Positions 26,827-35,553 of a stretch of 61,602 bases of DNA are shown piece after piece; within the stretch, counting starts at the first letter, position 1; every line of letters begins with the position of its first letter. The position numbers were made by a program, and so were the translations under genes. Origin of the DNA: Bacillota bacterium (lineage in GTDB: Bacteria > Bacillota > Clostridia > Christensenellales > Aristaeellaceae); contig JAEWSC010000004.1 of NCBI GenBank assembly GCA_023398575.1, positions 1 to 61,602 on the forward strand, read 5' to 3'. The notes under the pieces are model-generated. The model searched no databases and was not told where the DNA came from. It saw only the letters and a program-made list of their open reading frames with translations.

Positions 26827-28883
26827 AGACGATCAGCCAATTTAGTCTGGGAGATATGCTGCTAACCTACAGGATGGACGATGACGGGCACGTCGGCATA
26901 CAGCTGCTCCCGGTAAAGAATGCTGCGGAGGCCATAGAAAAGCGCTGCATGGTAGAGAGCCTTGTCCAATTGCACGTGCGCGGTGACACGCTGCCGGCAG
27001 CCTATGGCAACGGGCATACCCTGGCGCTCACTGCTTCCAGTGCACGAATGCGTTATGCCTGCCAGGAGCATCAAAGTGACGAGATCATCACGACCCTGAA
27101 GGATGAAGCGGGAAGAATCGTCCGGCACAGAGTATCGTGGCATCCGGGGTTGAAAGCGATACGGGTATCGGCAGAATTTGAGAATGGTACAAACGAGCCG
27201 CTGACTCTGGAGCTACTTTCTAGCTTCAGCCTTGGCGGACTTACCCCTTTTGTTATCGGTGATACACCGGACACGCTACTGCTCCATCGGGCAAGAAGTG
27301 CCTGGAGCGCTGAGGGCAGGCTTGTCACGCAGTCTATAGAGGATTTGAACCTTGAACCTTCATGGGCTCATCATGGTGTGCGCGTAGAGAAATTTGGTCA
27401 GATCGGGTCCATGCCGGTGCGGGGCTGGTTCCCTTTTGCAGCACTGGAGGACATCCGGGCGCATGTGACCTGGGCAGCACAGCTGGCGATACCCTCATCC
27501 TGGCAGGTGGAAATCCGCAGAAAGGATGACGGCTTAAGCATGACGGGTGGGCTGGCGGATCATGATTATGGTCATTGGGCAAAAACAATGCTGCCTGGCG
27601 AGCGTTTCAAGTCGCCTGAGGCATACCTTACAGTAGGCTGCGGCGGCGTGGATGCTATATCCCAGCGCTTGCAGACAATCCATCGGGAAAACTGGGCGAG
27701 TAGGGATCAGGTTTTGCCTGTTGTTTTCAATGAATACTGCACCACATGGGGCAATCCTTCCCATAGCAACCTTAAGAATATCACAGAGAAGCTGAAAGGT
27801 CATGATGTGGACTATCTGGTGATCGATGCGGGCTGGTATGGCACGAAGGATGCGGGCTGGAGCGACTGCGGCGGCGACTGGATCCCAAATGAAGAAACAA
27901 TGTTCCCGCATGGGCTCAAGCATACAGCGAACATGATCCGGGCGGCCGGTTTCAAGCCGGGACTATGGTTTGAGCCGGAGACCTGTGCCCGCAAGAGTGC
28001 AATTAATGCCAGGGAAGAACTTCTGCTCAAGCGGAATGGCACCATCATCGACACCGACAACAGGCGCTTTCTGGACATGCGCAAGCATGAGGTGCAGGCG
28101 TACCTTAAGGAACGTGTAACAGGCCTTTTATCCGCCTGCGGCTTTGAATATGTCAAAATTGATTATAATGATTGCATAGGCGTAGGCTGCGACGGAGCTG
28201 AAAGCCTGGGCGAAGGACTGCGGCAGAACATGGAGGGAACGCTGGCATTTTTCGGCGGTATGAGAGAAGAAATTCCCGGCTTGTGCATTGAAAACTGTGC
28301 ATCCGGCGGGCATCGGCTGGAACCGTCGCTAATGGCGGTATCAGATATGGCCTCCTTTTCGGATGCCCACGAATGCCTGGAGATTCCGATCATCGCCGCA
28401 GGCCTCCATCGCCTGATCCTGCCGGGACAATCACAGATTTGGGCTGTGATCCGGACGACGGACAGCCTTCGCCGAATCAATTACTCGCTGATCAGCACCT
28501 TTCTGGGCGTCATGTGCCTCTCTGGTGACATCGGCACGCTGACAGTGGAGCAGTGGCAGAAATTGGACGAGGGGATCAGCTTCTACAGATCAGTGCAGCA
28601 CATTATCCGGGACGGTGTATCCGCTTTCCATGGCCAGGTATCTGCAAGCTGGCGGAATCCGGAGGGTTGGCAGGCAGTATGCCGGCAAAACGAACAAGGA
28701 GAGACACTTGTTGTTGTCCATACCTTTGGCGGAGCGCTACCGGCTGAAATCACTATCCCAGTGAAGGCGCAGTGCATTCTTCGTTTAATGACCAGCGAAG
28801 GCAATGCCGTGAGCCTTAAGGATGGCAAGCTGACGATAATGCCGAAGGCCGGTTTTGAAGCGATAGCCGTCTATCTGGCATAA
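26823..28883 (+). CDS. GH36 alpha-galactosidase-like enzyme
   Basis: A 686-residue clan GH-D enzyme with an N-terminal beta-supersandwich, a TIM barrel from about residue 300 (FNEYCTTWGNP and LVIDAGWYG) and a small C-terminal beta domain. The nucleophile is Asp447 in VKIDYND and the acid/base Asp514 in SFSDAHE. It should release terminal alpha-galactose; related clan members with other specificities exist. GTG 26823 overlaps the GH43 stop and lies after GGGGAAGG. It has no signal peptide and is the last gene of the glycan operon, followed about 180 bases later by a terminator-like hairpin. Confidence 0.9.
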   Translation: MKTISQFSLGDMLLTYRMDDDGHVGIQLLPVKNAAEAIEKRCMVESLVQLHVRGDTLPAAYGNGHTLALTASSARMRYACQEHQSDEIITTLKDEAGRIVRHRVSWHPGLKAIRVSAEFENGTNEPLTLELLSSFSLGGLTPFVIGDTPDTLLLHRARSAWSAEGRLVTQSIEDLNLEPSWAHHGVRVEKFGQIGSMPVRGWFPFAALEDIRAHVTWAAQLAIPSSWQVEIRRKDDGLSMTGGLADHDYGHWAKTMLPGERFKSPEAYLTVGCGGVDAISQRLQTIHRENWASRDQVLPVVFNEYCTTWGNPSHSNLKNITEKLKGHDVDYLVIDAGWYGTKDAGWSDCGGDWIPNEETMFPHGLKHTANMIRAAGFKPGLWFEPETCARKSAINAREELLLKRNGTIIDTDNRRFLDMRKHEVQAYLKERVTGLLSACGFEYVKIDYNDCIGVGCDGAESLGEGLRQNMEGTLAFFGGMREEIPGLCIENCASGGHRLEPSLMAVSDMASFSDAHECLEIPIIAAGLHRLILPGQSQIWAVIRTTDSLRRINYSLISTFLGVMCLSGDIGTLTVEQWQKLDEGISFYRSVQHIIRDGVSAFHGQVSASWRNPEGWQAVCRQNEQGETLVVVHTFGGALPAEITIPVKAQCILRLMTSEGNAVSLKDGKLTIMPKAGFEAIAVYLA

Positions 28884-29058
28884 ATCTAGGCGGCATAGGC
28901 CTGGCCAGCTATCCCAACCGTTTGTCAAGGCTTGCCTGTAGTGACAATACCTATTGATCACAACTCTTAAATTCCGTTTATATTGAAATCACAAGTTTGA
29001 AAAGCTTCCATCTGCCATCTGATTGCCCTTTGCCATCCGAATTTACTCTCTACATACT

Positions 29059-29101
29059 GCCTGCCATCCGAATTTCGAACAAGCTGATGGCAGGCTTTTC
29101 T
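29059..29101 (+). terminator. Probable terminator of the glycan operon
   Basis: The arms GCCTGCCATC (29059-29068) and GATGGCAGGC (29086-29095) are perfect complements with a 17-base loop, followed by TTTTCT. Further copies of GCCATC lie just before it. It is the first convincing terminator-like structure after GH36. Confidence 0.6.
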
Positions 29102-29333
29102 GACATTTCTGCCATCAAAAAGACATCCAAAACAACAAAAAACCGATGTCAAGCATCGGCGAAACCTTTGATTTATCAAGCTTTTTTGGCTCGTGTTGGA
29201 CTTTCAAGACCAGCGCCATCAACCGCTCGGCCATCTCTCCATCTATAAAGAACCAGCGAAGGTTATTATATCAGGGTTTCTAAGCAAAGTCAACGGGAAA
29301 ATGGGCATTTTGGGCTCTGGAAGGGCAGATTTA

Positions 29334-29361
29334 CACAACATGAGTTGTGCTTTTATTTTTT
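29334..29361 (+). terminator. Rho-independent terminator-like hairpin
   Basis: CACAAC, loop ATGA, GTTGTG, then CTTTTATTTTTT: a short six-base stem with a strong T-run on the plus strand. It may back up the terminator at 29059. Confidence 0.5.
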
Positions 29362-29915
29362 GCGGGCTTTTTAGTTAGAAACTACCCTTTTGTAGCGCTG
29401 GTCTAGGGACATATGTATGGGAAAATATGGTCAGAAAAAGCAGTGCTATCTGGATTATGACTTTTGAGGTTGATGTCAGTTGATGTCATGAGGATGTTAA
29501 TACCTGAATAAATAGGGCTAATTATGAAGGTGTTGATGAACTTAAAAAGAACCTTAACGGTAAAAGGAAAAATTGATTATCTAAACCGCGCAAACCTATT
29601 GTCATAATTATTTACGAGTTGTCTTATCCGACATTAGTTACGCGGGTGCATTGGGTGAATGGCGGGTGCATCATTACACATGCAAATGAAATAGCCAAAC
29701 TATATCACGATCATTGTCCTCTATCCATATCAAAATGAAACAATCATCTACACGAGCATTGGATCTATCTTTCCTTTTGTGCTTGTACGTCAGAATTTGA
29801 TACTGCTAGGTACATAGGCTGGGTATCAGAACCACCCGGGCAAAACAACTCCTCGTTATCAGGGGGGCTGAAGGTGGAGAAGGTATCGCGATTGACTTGT
29901 ATAATAATGTTAAAT

Positions 29916-29930
29916 CATATGTTACATATG
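29916..29930. promoter_or_regulatory. Operator-like palindrome upstream of the PadR gene
   Basis: CATATGT, one base, ACATATG: a perfect seven-base inverted repeat of the ATGT...ACAT type bound by PadR-family repressors. It lies about 35 bases before the -35 box of the promoter at 29963. Autoregulation is inferred; known PadR sites usually have wider spacing. Confidence 0.4.
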
Positions 29931-29962
29931 TTTTAATTAGTTTCATTCTGACTTCAATATAA

Positions 29963-29991
29963 TTGACAACACACGATTATCTCATTACAAT
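29963..29991 (+). promoter_or_regulatory. Strong sigma-70-type promoter for the PadR-surface protein-sortase genes
   Basis: TTGACA (29963-29968), 17 bases, TACAAT (29986-29991). Transcription should start near 29998, leaving only about 10 or 31 bases before the possible PadR start codons. Confidence 0.65.
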
Positions 29992-30028
29992 ATAAGACAA
30001 ATCACATATGAAACATTGGTGTACTATG

Positions 30029-30574
30029 CTGGAATATGGTATATTAGGCTTTCTTTCCATGAAAGATCTGTCCGGATACGAAATCAAGAAGCTGTTTGAC
30101 ATGTCCGCCAGGTTTTTCTGGCCGGCTGACCAGGCACAAATCTACCGCACGTTGAAAAAATTGGTTACAGCAGGATGGGTTACCCTCAAGGAGCAGAAAA
30201 AAGGGGAAACAGTAGACAAAAAGGTATACGCAATCACCGAAAAAGGGAAGCAAGCCTATCAGCAAAACTTGTTTCAAAATAACATCGGGGATTTCATCTC
30301 CCGGGATACTTTTCTGGTTCAACTGTTCTTTTCAGGATCATTAAGCGCAGAGGCGCAGCTTGCCTTTCTAAACACTCAGCTTGAAAACAACAACCGGCTC
30401 ATTCAACTGCTGGAGGATAACTATAAAGAAAACTACGACAAGTTCCTTAGCGCCACAGGCCTTTCGCCGGAGGATAAGCGCTTACAATCGGCGGTATTCA
30501 CCCATCGGTGGGGATTAATCCGCTGTAAGGTGTATTCGAGGCTGTTGGAAGAGATCAAAGCGAACTATATCTGA
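30029..30574 (+). CDS. PadR-family transcriptional regulator
   Basis: About 181 residues. The N-terminal winged helix starts with the family-typical MLEYGILGFLSMKDLSGYEI and continues through YRTLKKLVTAGWV and YAITEKGKQAY. The C-terminal half is the helical dimerisation domain of Vir-type PadR proteins. I prefer ATG 30029 because PadR proteins start at this motif; ATG 30008 would add seven residues. Neither has a clear Shine-Dalgarno site and the mRNA leader is short. PadR proteins usually repress a neighbouring operon and respond to small molecules. Here the likely targets are the surface protein and sortase genes downstream and its own promoter, which has a palindrome nearby. Confidence 0.9.
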   Translation: MEYGILGFLSMKDLSGYEIKKLFDMSARFFWPADQAQIYRTLKKLVTAGWVTLKEQKKGETVDKKVYAITEKGKQAYQQNLFQNNIGDFISRDTFLVQLFFSGSLSAEAQLAFLNTQLENNNRLIQLLEDNYKENYDKFLSATGLSPEDKRLQSAVFTHRWGLIRCKVYSRLLEEIKANYI

Positions 30575-30620
30575 CACATTGAAAAAGCTGAAATGATACG
30601 AAAGACGGAGGATGATCAGG

Positions 30621-32927
30621 ATGCATTCGTGTAATAACAGGTTGTCTATGAGAATTGGGCTAAAAAAGGTTGTCGTTTTGCTTACTGTTTTCCTTGTTTT
30701 GTCTTTCCCCTTGCAATTCGCTCTGGCATATACAGCCCCGACTCCTTTACAGATATTATGGCCAGGAGAGGATCAGTCGGCTACCTGTCATAGTTTTGAT
30801 GATTACATTACCAATGTAACCTTGTCAAAATCCGGTGTAACTACAATAAACAATAGCAGCGACCCAACTCTGACAGAAGGTGCCTGGCATACTGATTACG
30901 GAAGGACAGATCCACAAGTATCGCCAGGAGAAGTTACTATCGGGGAAACCTATCAGATTTCTGTAACAGTAAATGGTGAAGATCTTTACTATCACTATCT
31001 TGCGGTTTATGTGGATTGGAATCAAAATAACGTAAACGGTTCTGGTAGTACTATTGATAGCAACGAACAAGTAGCTTTATGGCAGGGTTATACTGGGTCG
31101 GGATCAGTAACAAAGACAGCTTCTTTTACCGTTCCAGCGGGAGCATCGACAGGCTATAGTTATCTGCGTGTGATGCTTGACGGCGAAAATCCAGGGGGTG
31201 CTGGGGATTATACATGCGCTGTAGGTTATGGTGAAATTGAAGATTATGTTCTGAATGTGAATGCCGCGCCAATGTATACCGCCACTATTAACCCCACCAA
31301 TAAGACATTCACGGCAGCAACGGCTGGCTATGGTGCACAGACAGAGCAGACGTTCACCATCCAGAACACTGGCACAGGCACCATCACAGGGCTGTCCGCT
31401 TCGCTGGGCAGTGCAAACTATGAGATCAGCACGCCACTTTCCGCAGATGCCATAGGCTCAGGTAGTACGGCTACTGTCAGCGTACGGCCCAAGACGGGTC
31501 TGTCGGCAAACACCTATACCGATACCCTGACGATCACGGGGGATAATGGCATCAATCTGACAGCCAGCCTGTCCTTCACAGTGAACGCAGCACTTACGTA
31601 TACCGCCACAGTCGATCCTACCAGCAAGACATTCGCGGCGGCAACGGCAGGCTATGGTGTACAGACAGAGCAGGTGTTCACCATCCAGAATACCGGCACA
31701 GGCACCATCACCGGGCTGTCCGCAACGCTTGGCGGTACAGACTATGAGATCAGCACGGCATTATCGGCAACGAGCGCTGCCTCCGGAAGTTCAGTGACAG
31801 TCAGCGTACGGCCCAAGACGGGGCTGTCGGCAAACACTTATACCGATACCCTGACGGTCACGGGGAATGATGGCATATCCCTGATAGCCAGCCTGTCCTT
31901 CACAGTGCAATCCGCCAGCTACGAAATATCCGTCAATCCCCTTTTGAAAGTATTCTCAAGCATCGCCGAGGGGGCTGCTCCTCCCGCCGGGGAAACCTTC
32001 ACTGTAACCAATGACGGAAATATGGCCGTAACCCTGACCCAGCCCACAGCAACAAATTACATCATCGGAACATTGTCTGCATTCAGTATCGATCCAGCAG
32101 AGACTGCAACCTTTACCGTTGCGCCCAAGTCTGGTCTGACAGAAGGCAGCTACAACGAAACCATTACCATCCAAGGCTCCAATGGCGCAAGCGCACAGAC
32201 AGAGGTACGGTTTACCGTAACCGAAGCAGTATCTTATGCCATCGGCGCTGCTCCCGCCAGTATTACTTTCGACAGCCTGGCGCAGGGGTATCTGCCGCCG
32301 GATGCAAAGACGGTAACAGTCACCAACACAGGGAATCAGAGCATATCATTGTACCAGCCAACCGCTACCCGTTATACCATCGGCACACTGTCCGCCACTT
32401 CCCTTGCGCCTGCCGGCACTGCTACCTTCACCGTTGTGCCCAAGGATGGGCTGGCGGCAGGCACGTGGAATGAGACCATTCAAATTCTGGGTTCCAATGG
32501 TGTAAATGCCCAGGTGGACGCAGCCTTCACCTGTACTGAACCGCTGGATTACTTTATCATCAGCGGCGACGGCAGCACCTACCAGCAGGATGATCCTGTT
32601 TCTCCGGATATCACGGTCACCGCCAATGGCGATATTGACAAGTTCACCGGCCTGACACTCAATGGTGAATTGGTGGATGAAAGCAATTATGATGTCAGGG
32701 AAGGAAGCACGATCGTTATACTGCATCAGGATTTCCTGGATACGCTGATACCGGGCACATACACCTTGACTTTCCACTACACAGACGGCCAGGCCGAGGC
32801 GGACTTTGTGGTGCATGAAACGATGCCTGTGACAGGCGATAATGACGCACTGCTTCTGTTTGGCTCACTGATCGTACTCTGCCTTGCCGCCTTGATACTG
32901 ATCAGAAAAAACCAGGCGCTTAGGTAA
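30621..32927 (+). CDS. Sortase-anchored surface protein with GEVED and repeated Ig-like domains
   Basis: 768 residues. It has a signal peptide (cleavage near ALA-Y, residue ~37), a GEVED domain ending GEIEDYVLNV (about 45-215), then four Ig-like repeats of about 105-108 residues resembling choice-of-anchor/ASPM-Hydin-type domains. A further beta domain precedes the C-terminal sorting signal MPVTGD, a hydrophobic segment and the basic end RKNQALR. The protein should be cut at the MPVTG site and linked to the cell wall, presumably by the sortase encoded next. The start is ATG 30621, nine bases after GGAGG; ATG 30612 touches that site. A binding or adhesion role is inferred from architecture. 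Confidence 0.9.
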   Translation: MHSCNNRLSMRIGLKKVVVLLTVFLVLSFPLQFALAYTAPTPLQILWPGEDQSATCHSFDDYITNVTLSKSGVTTINNSSDPTLTEGAWHTDYGRTDPQVSPGEVTIGETYQISVTVNGEDLYYHYLAVYVDWNQNNVNGSGSTIDSNEQVALWQGYTGSGSVTKTASFTVPAGASTGYSYLRVMLDGENPGGAGDYTCAVGYGEIEDYVLNVNAAPMYTATINPTNKTFTAATAGYGAQTEQTFTIQNTGTGTITGLSASLGSANYEISTPLSADAIGSGSTATVSVRPKTGLSANTYTDTLTITGDNGINLTASLSFTVNAALTYTATVDPTSKTFAAATAGYGVQTEQVFTIQNTGTGTITGLSATLGGTDYEISTALSATSAASGSSVTVSVRPKTGLSANTYTDTLTVTGNDGISLIASLSFTVQSASYEISVNPLLKVFSSIAEGAAPPAGETFTVTNDGNMAVTLTQPTATNYIIGTLSAFSIDPAETATFTVAPKSGLTEGSYNETITIQGSNGASAQTEVRFTVTEAVSYAIGAAPASITFDSLAQGYLPPDAKTVTVTNTGNQSISLYQPTATRYTIGTLSATSLAPAGTATFTVVPKDGLAAGTWNETIQILGSNGVNAQVDAAFTCTEPLDYFIISGDGSTYQQDDPVSPDITVTANGDIDKFTGLTLNGELVDESNYDVREGSTIVILHQDFLDTLIPGTYTLTFHYTDGQAEADFVVHETMPVTGDNDALLLFGSLIVLCLAALILIRKNQALR
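31275..31910 (+). repeat. Near-identical tandem repeat inside the surface-protein gene
   Basis: Two units of 324 bases (starting 31275 and 31599) encode the first two Ig-like domains and are nearly identical in DNA over long stretches. This implies recent duplication or ongoing homogenisation, and the copy number may vary between strains. Confidence 0.75.
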
Positions 32928-32969
32928 TCATGTTCGCCAGATATCCTACCCTGATGGAGGGAATAAGTC

Positions 32970-33863
32970 ATCAGGAAGCAACGAAAGAGATTTATTCATA
33001 GCGGCTATTACCCACAGGGGAAGCGCCAGGTATCCAGCGGCAGCAAAAGCAGCAGCCGCTGGTACAAGGCGCGTGTCCTTGTTCTATCATCCGTATTGCT
33101 CTTGTCCATCATCGGTTTTGCGTTAAGATTGTTGGAATACCGCTCAGCCGCCATGGAGTATACGGAAATTGCACAACAAATGTCTAGGAATGATGCGGGC
33201 AATAATGATGCGCAAACCGCTCCGCCTGTTTACACAGCGCAAAATACTGCAGTGCCACTCCCTACTGCATCGCCCACCAAACCTGCTATAACACCTGCTG
33301 TATACTACAGTCAGCAAATGCGTTCATTAAAAGCAAAGAATAACGATACTGTAGGGTACATTGAGATTGAAGGCACTGTGATTCAATACCCCATTGTCCG
33401 TGGAATGGACAATTCGTATTATGAAAACCATACCTTTTTGAAAAAGAGAAATGCCAGCGGCGCGATTTTTATGGACAGTAAAAATGCTGCGGATCTGGGT
33501 GACTTCAATCTCGTTTTATATGGGCACAACATGAAGGATGGCAGCATGTTCCATGAACTGTTGCAGTACAGAAAAACGGCTTTTACAAGCAAGCACCGAA
33601 ACATTGTTCTCACCGGGCTGTATGAAAAGAAGACATTTTATGTTTTCTCGGCATACGCATGCAGCCCGGACACGGATGTTCGCGGTTTTCAGCACATGAC
33701 AAAGGAAGAGAAGCAGACATTTCTGAACGTGATCGCAAAACGCTCGGTCATCAGCGCTGGTTCTGCCAATCTCACAGCAGATAGCCAGATGATCACGCTG
33801 GTCACCTGCAGGGAGAATTCTGACAAGGACTACTTTGTGGTTCATGGGATACTGAAACAATAG
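32970..33863 (+). CDS. Class B-type sortase with an apparently non-canonical start codon
   Basis: A transpeptidase that anchors surface proteins. The basic N terminus (RKQRKRF), a membrane segment (VLVLSSVLLLSIIGFALRLL) and a linker precede the catalytic domain. The catalytic His is in LYGHNMKDG and the Cys in LVTCRENSD. The position usually held by the catalytic Arg shortly after the Cys appears to be Tyr (DYFVVHG). The frame opens after TAA 32964-32966, but its first ATG/GTG/TTG is TTG 33096, inside the membrane segment. GGAGG at 32956-32960 points instead to ATC 32970 (or GTC 32967) as the start. The gene lies 39 bases after the anchored protein, its probable substrate. Confidence 0.8.
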   Translation: MRKQRKRFIHSGYYPQGKRQVSSGSKSSSRWYKARVLVLSSVLLLSIIGFALRLLEYRSAAMEYTEIAQQMSRNDAGNNDAQTAPPVYTAQNTAVPLPTASPTKPAITPAVYYSQQMRSLKAKNNDTVGYIEIEGTVIQYPIVRGMDNSYYENHTFLKKRNASGAIFMDSKNAADLGDFNLVLYGHNMKDGSMFHELLQYRKTAFTSKHRNIVLTGLYEKKTFYVFSAYACSPDTDVRGFQHMTKEEKQTFLNVIAKRSVISAGSANLTADSQMITLVTCRENSDKDYFVVHGILKQ

Positions 33864-34046
33864 AGGGAACATCATAAATGTCGATATTCATAAGTAAATA
33901 CCCGGAGTAAGGATTCACGCTCACAACCCATTTGCCCTCTGCACTCTTGGTCGCTTATAAGTGGGCAAATTAACTGTTATATTATAATGAAAAAAACGAG
34001 TAGCAATGCTATTTACGAAAAACCACCCGTACTTTTTGCTATTCTT

Positions 34047-35285
34047 TTATGCCCCCACCGCCTGCCGTAGGGTATCGTCAATATCGCCTTCAAAAAAGTG
34101 GATGTACCTGTTGTAGGTAATCTCTACGCTCGCGTGTCCTAGAAGCTTTGATATCACCTTGACCTCCACTCCCCTGGCGTAAAGGTTGCTAGCAAAAGAA
34201 TGACGTAACGCATGCAACCCCCTATGTTCAACACCGGCCGCTTCGCAGGCATTCGCCATGGTTGTCAATAGATGCCGGTAGCCAACATGCTCCCCGGTCT
34301 GTGTCGCAAACACATATGGGCAGCCAAACACCTGTTGCATTTTCAGATGCCGGATGGCCTCCATGGCCTTGCTATTCAAGGGAATAGTCCGCTTGCCAGA
34401 TTCCGTCTTCGTGGTCCGCTGGACGATGTTCTTTCCGTCCACCCGGACCATGTTTTTGTTCACCCGCAGCGTCCGCTTTTCTTCATCAATATCGCTCCAC
34501 TCCAGCGCTAACGCTTCGCCAGCCCGAAGCCCAGTCTCCAAAATAAGAACAGCTCCCCATCCATATCGGAAGCGGAGCTTGTTGCCTTTCTGTTCTGTAA
34601 AGGCGGCCACCAGTTTTTCCTGTTCCTCTTTTTCGTAGGGGAAGATCACCTTGGTGTTGTGCGTCATGGGCGGCATCTGCACTCCCTGCACCGGGTTCCG
34701 CTGTATAACCTCAGTGAGCATGGCGTGTTCCAGGACTTGGCTTAACATCAACTTCTGTTTCTTGATGGTGGAGGCGCTCAATTCGGCCTCCAGGCGATTG
34801 ATGTATTCCTGAATATGCTCAAGCTTTATCTCCCGGATATCCATATGGGCCAGTTCATCCTTGCAAAGCAGCTGAAGGCAGAACTGATAACGCGCATACG
34901 AGGTGGGGCGTACTTTTCCAAGCTTGTACTTTTCCAACCAGTTCAGCATGTAATCGGCCAGCACCAGTTTATCCACAGTCAGGGCCTTGTTTCCGTTAGC
35001 GGCATTTGAAGCTTGCTTTTTCTTGGGCAGCCCCTTTTTTGCATCAGTTTCCTTTATAGACATCGCAGAAACCTGAATTGTCTGGAAACGATCAAGAACC
35101 TCCGCTTCCGTATTGCAGGTGATGAATTTCCGATTTCCATCCAGATCCTTATAGCCCGCCTGGTACCTTCCATCCGAACGTTTTGTGATTTTCCCAAGCT
35201 TCAAATGAACGATTGTCACTGCTTTCCCTCCCTTTGATTTGCTGCCATCCGGAGAACCAGTGACATGGTAAATCGTTCTGACCAT
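34047..35285 (-). CDS. Tyrosine recombinase (phage/ICE-type integrase)
   Basis: 412 residues. An N-terminal arm-binding-like region and a SAM-like core-binding domain (about 105-200) precede the catalytic domain with Arg254 (TGLRAGE), Lys near 293, His358-x-x-Arg361 (HALRHSF), His384 (LGHAS) and Tyr394 (YNRYIH): a complete active set. AAGGAG lies eight bases before ATG 35285. It catalyses integration or excision of a mobile element, but no excisionase, relaxase or clear attachment site is seen nearby. A decayed relative lies 32 kb to the left. It may be the last working gene of an island between the two. Confidence 0.93.
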   Translation of the reverse strand: MVRTIYHVTGSPDGSKSKGGKAVTIVHLKLGKITKRSDGRYQAGYKDLDGNRKFITCNTEAEVLDRFQTIQVSAMSIKETDAKKGLPKKKQASNAANGNKALTVDKLVLADYMLNWLEKYKLGKVRPTSYARYQFCLQLLCKDELAHMDIREIKLEHIQEYINRLEAELSASTIKKQKLMLSQVLEHAMLTEVIQRNPVQGVQMPPMTHNTKVIFPYEKEEQEKLVAAFTEQKGNKLRFRYGWGAVLILETGLRAGEALALEWSDIDEEKRTLRVNKNMVRVDGKNIVQRTTKTESGKRTIPLNSKAMEAIRHLKMQQVFGCPYVFATQTGEHVGYRHLLTTMANACEAAGVEHRGLHALRHSFASNLYARGVEVKVISKLLGHASVEITYNRYIHFFEGDIDDTLRQAVGA

Positions 35286-35428
35286 TATATCAACTCCTTA
35301 TGAGACATAATCAATCATAATAGGAAGAGAAAAATTTAACCGGTATTTGTCTCGTATACACAAGCAAATACCGATCGAGTAAATTGACAAGCCGCTGGTC
35401 TTAACAATAAATATTGATTATAAGCAGC

Positions 35429-35466
35429 ATAGGTGAAATGGATTATTGGTAGTCCATTTCACCTAT
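35429..35466. repeat. Perfect 14-bp inverted repeat between integrase and peptidase genes
   Basis: ATAGGTGAAATGGA (35429-35442) and its exact reverse complement (35453-35466) enclose a 10-base loop. There is no T-run on either side. It lies upstream of the integrase and downstream of the M13 peptidase gene, so it could be a terminator core, a recombination site or an operator. Confidence 0.65.
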
Positions 35467-35553
35467 AAGTTCTATGTCATAATATGCCCTTGCGAAATCT
35501 AAGGATTTATCGTCAAAGCAAGCTGTTGGTTATCCCAGAGCCATCACATCTAA

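Larger units (their letters stand above)
28884..29962. other. Gene-poor spacer of about 1.1 kb
   Basis: Apart from two terminator-like hairpins, an operator-like palindrome and a promoter at its right end, this AT-rich spacer holds no frame I can support. Short direct repeats are visible: CCATCCGAATTT at about 29036 and 29066, TTGATGTCA twice near 29471, and CGGGTGCAT twice near 29645. None suggests a known element. Confidence 0.45.

Noticed and set aside
29020..29110. GCCATC-rich stretch as a CRISPR-like array
   Set aside because: Only short, irregular repeats without uniform spacers; part forms a terminator hairpin.
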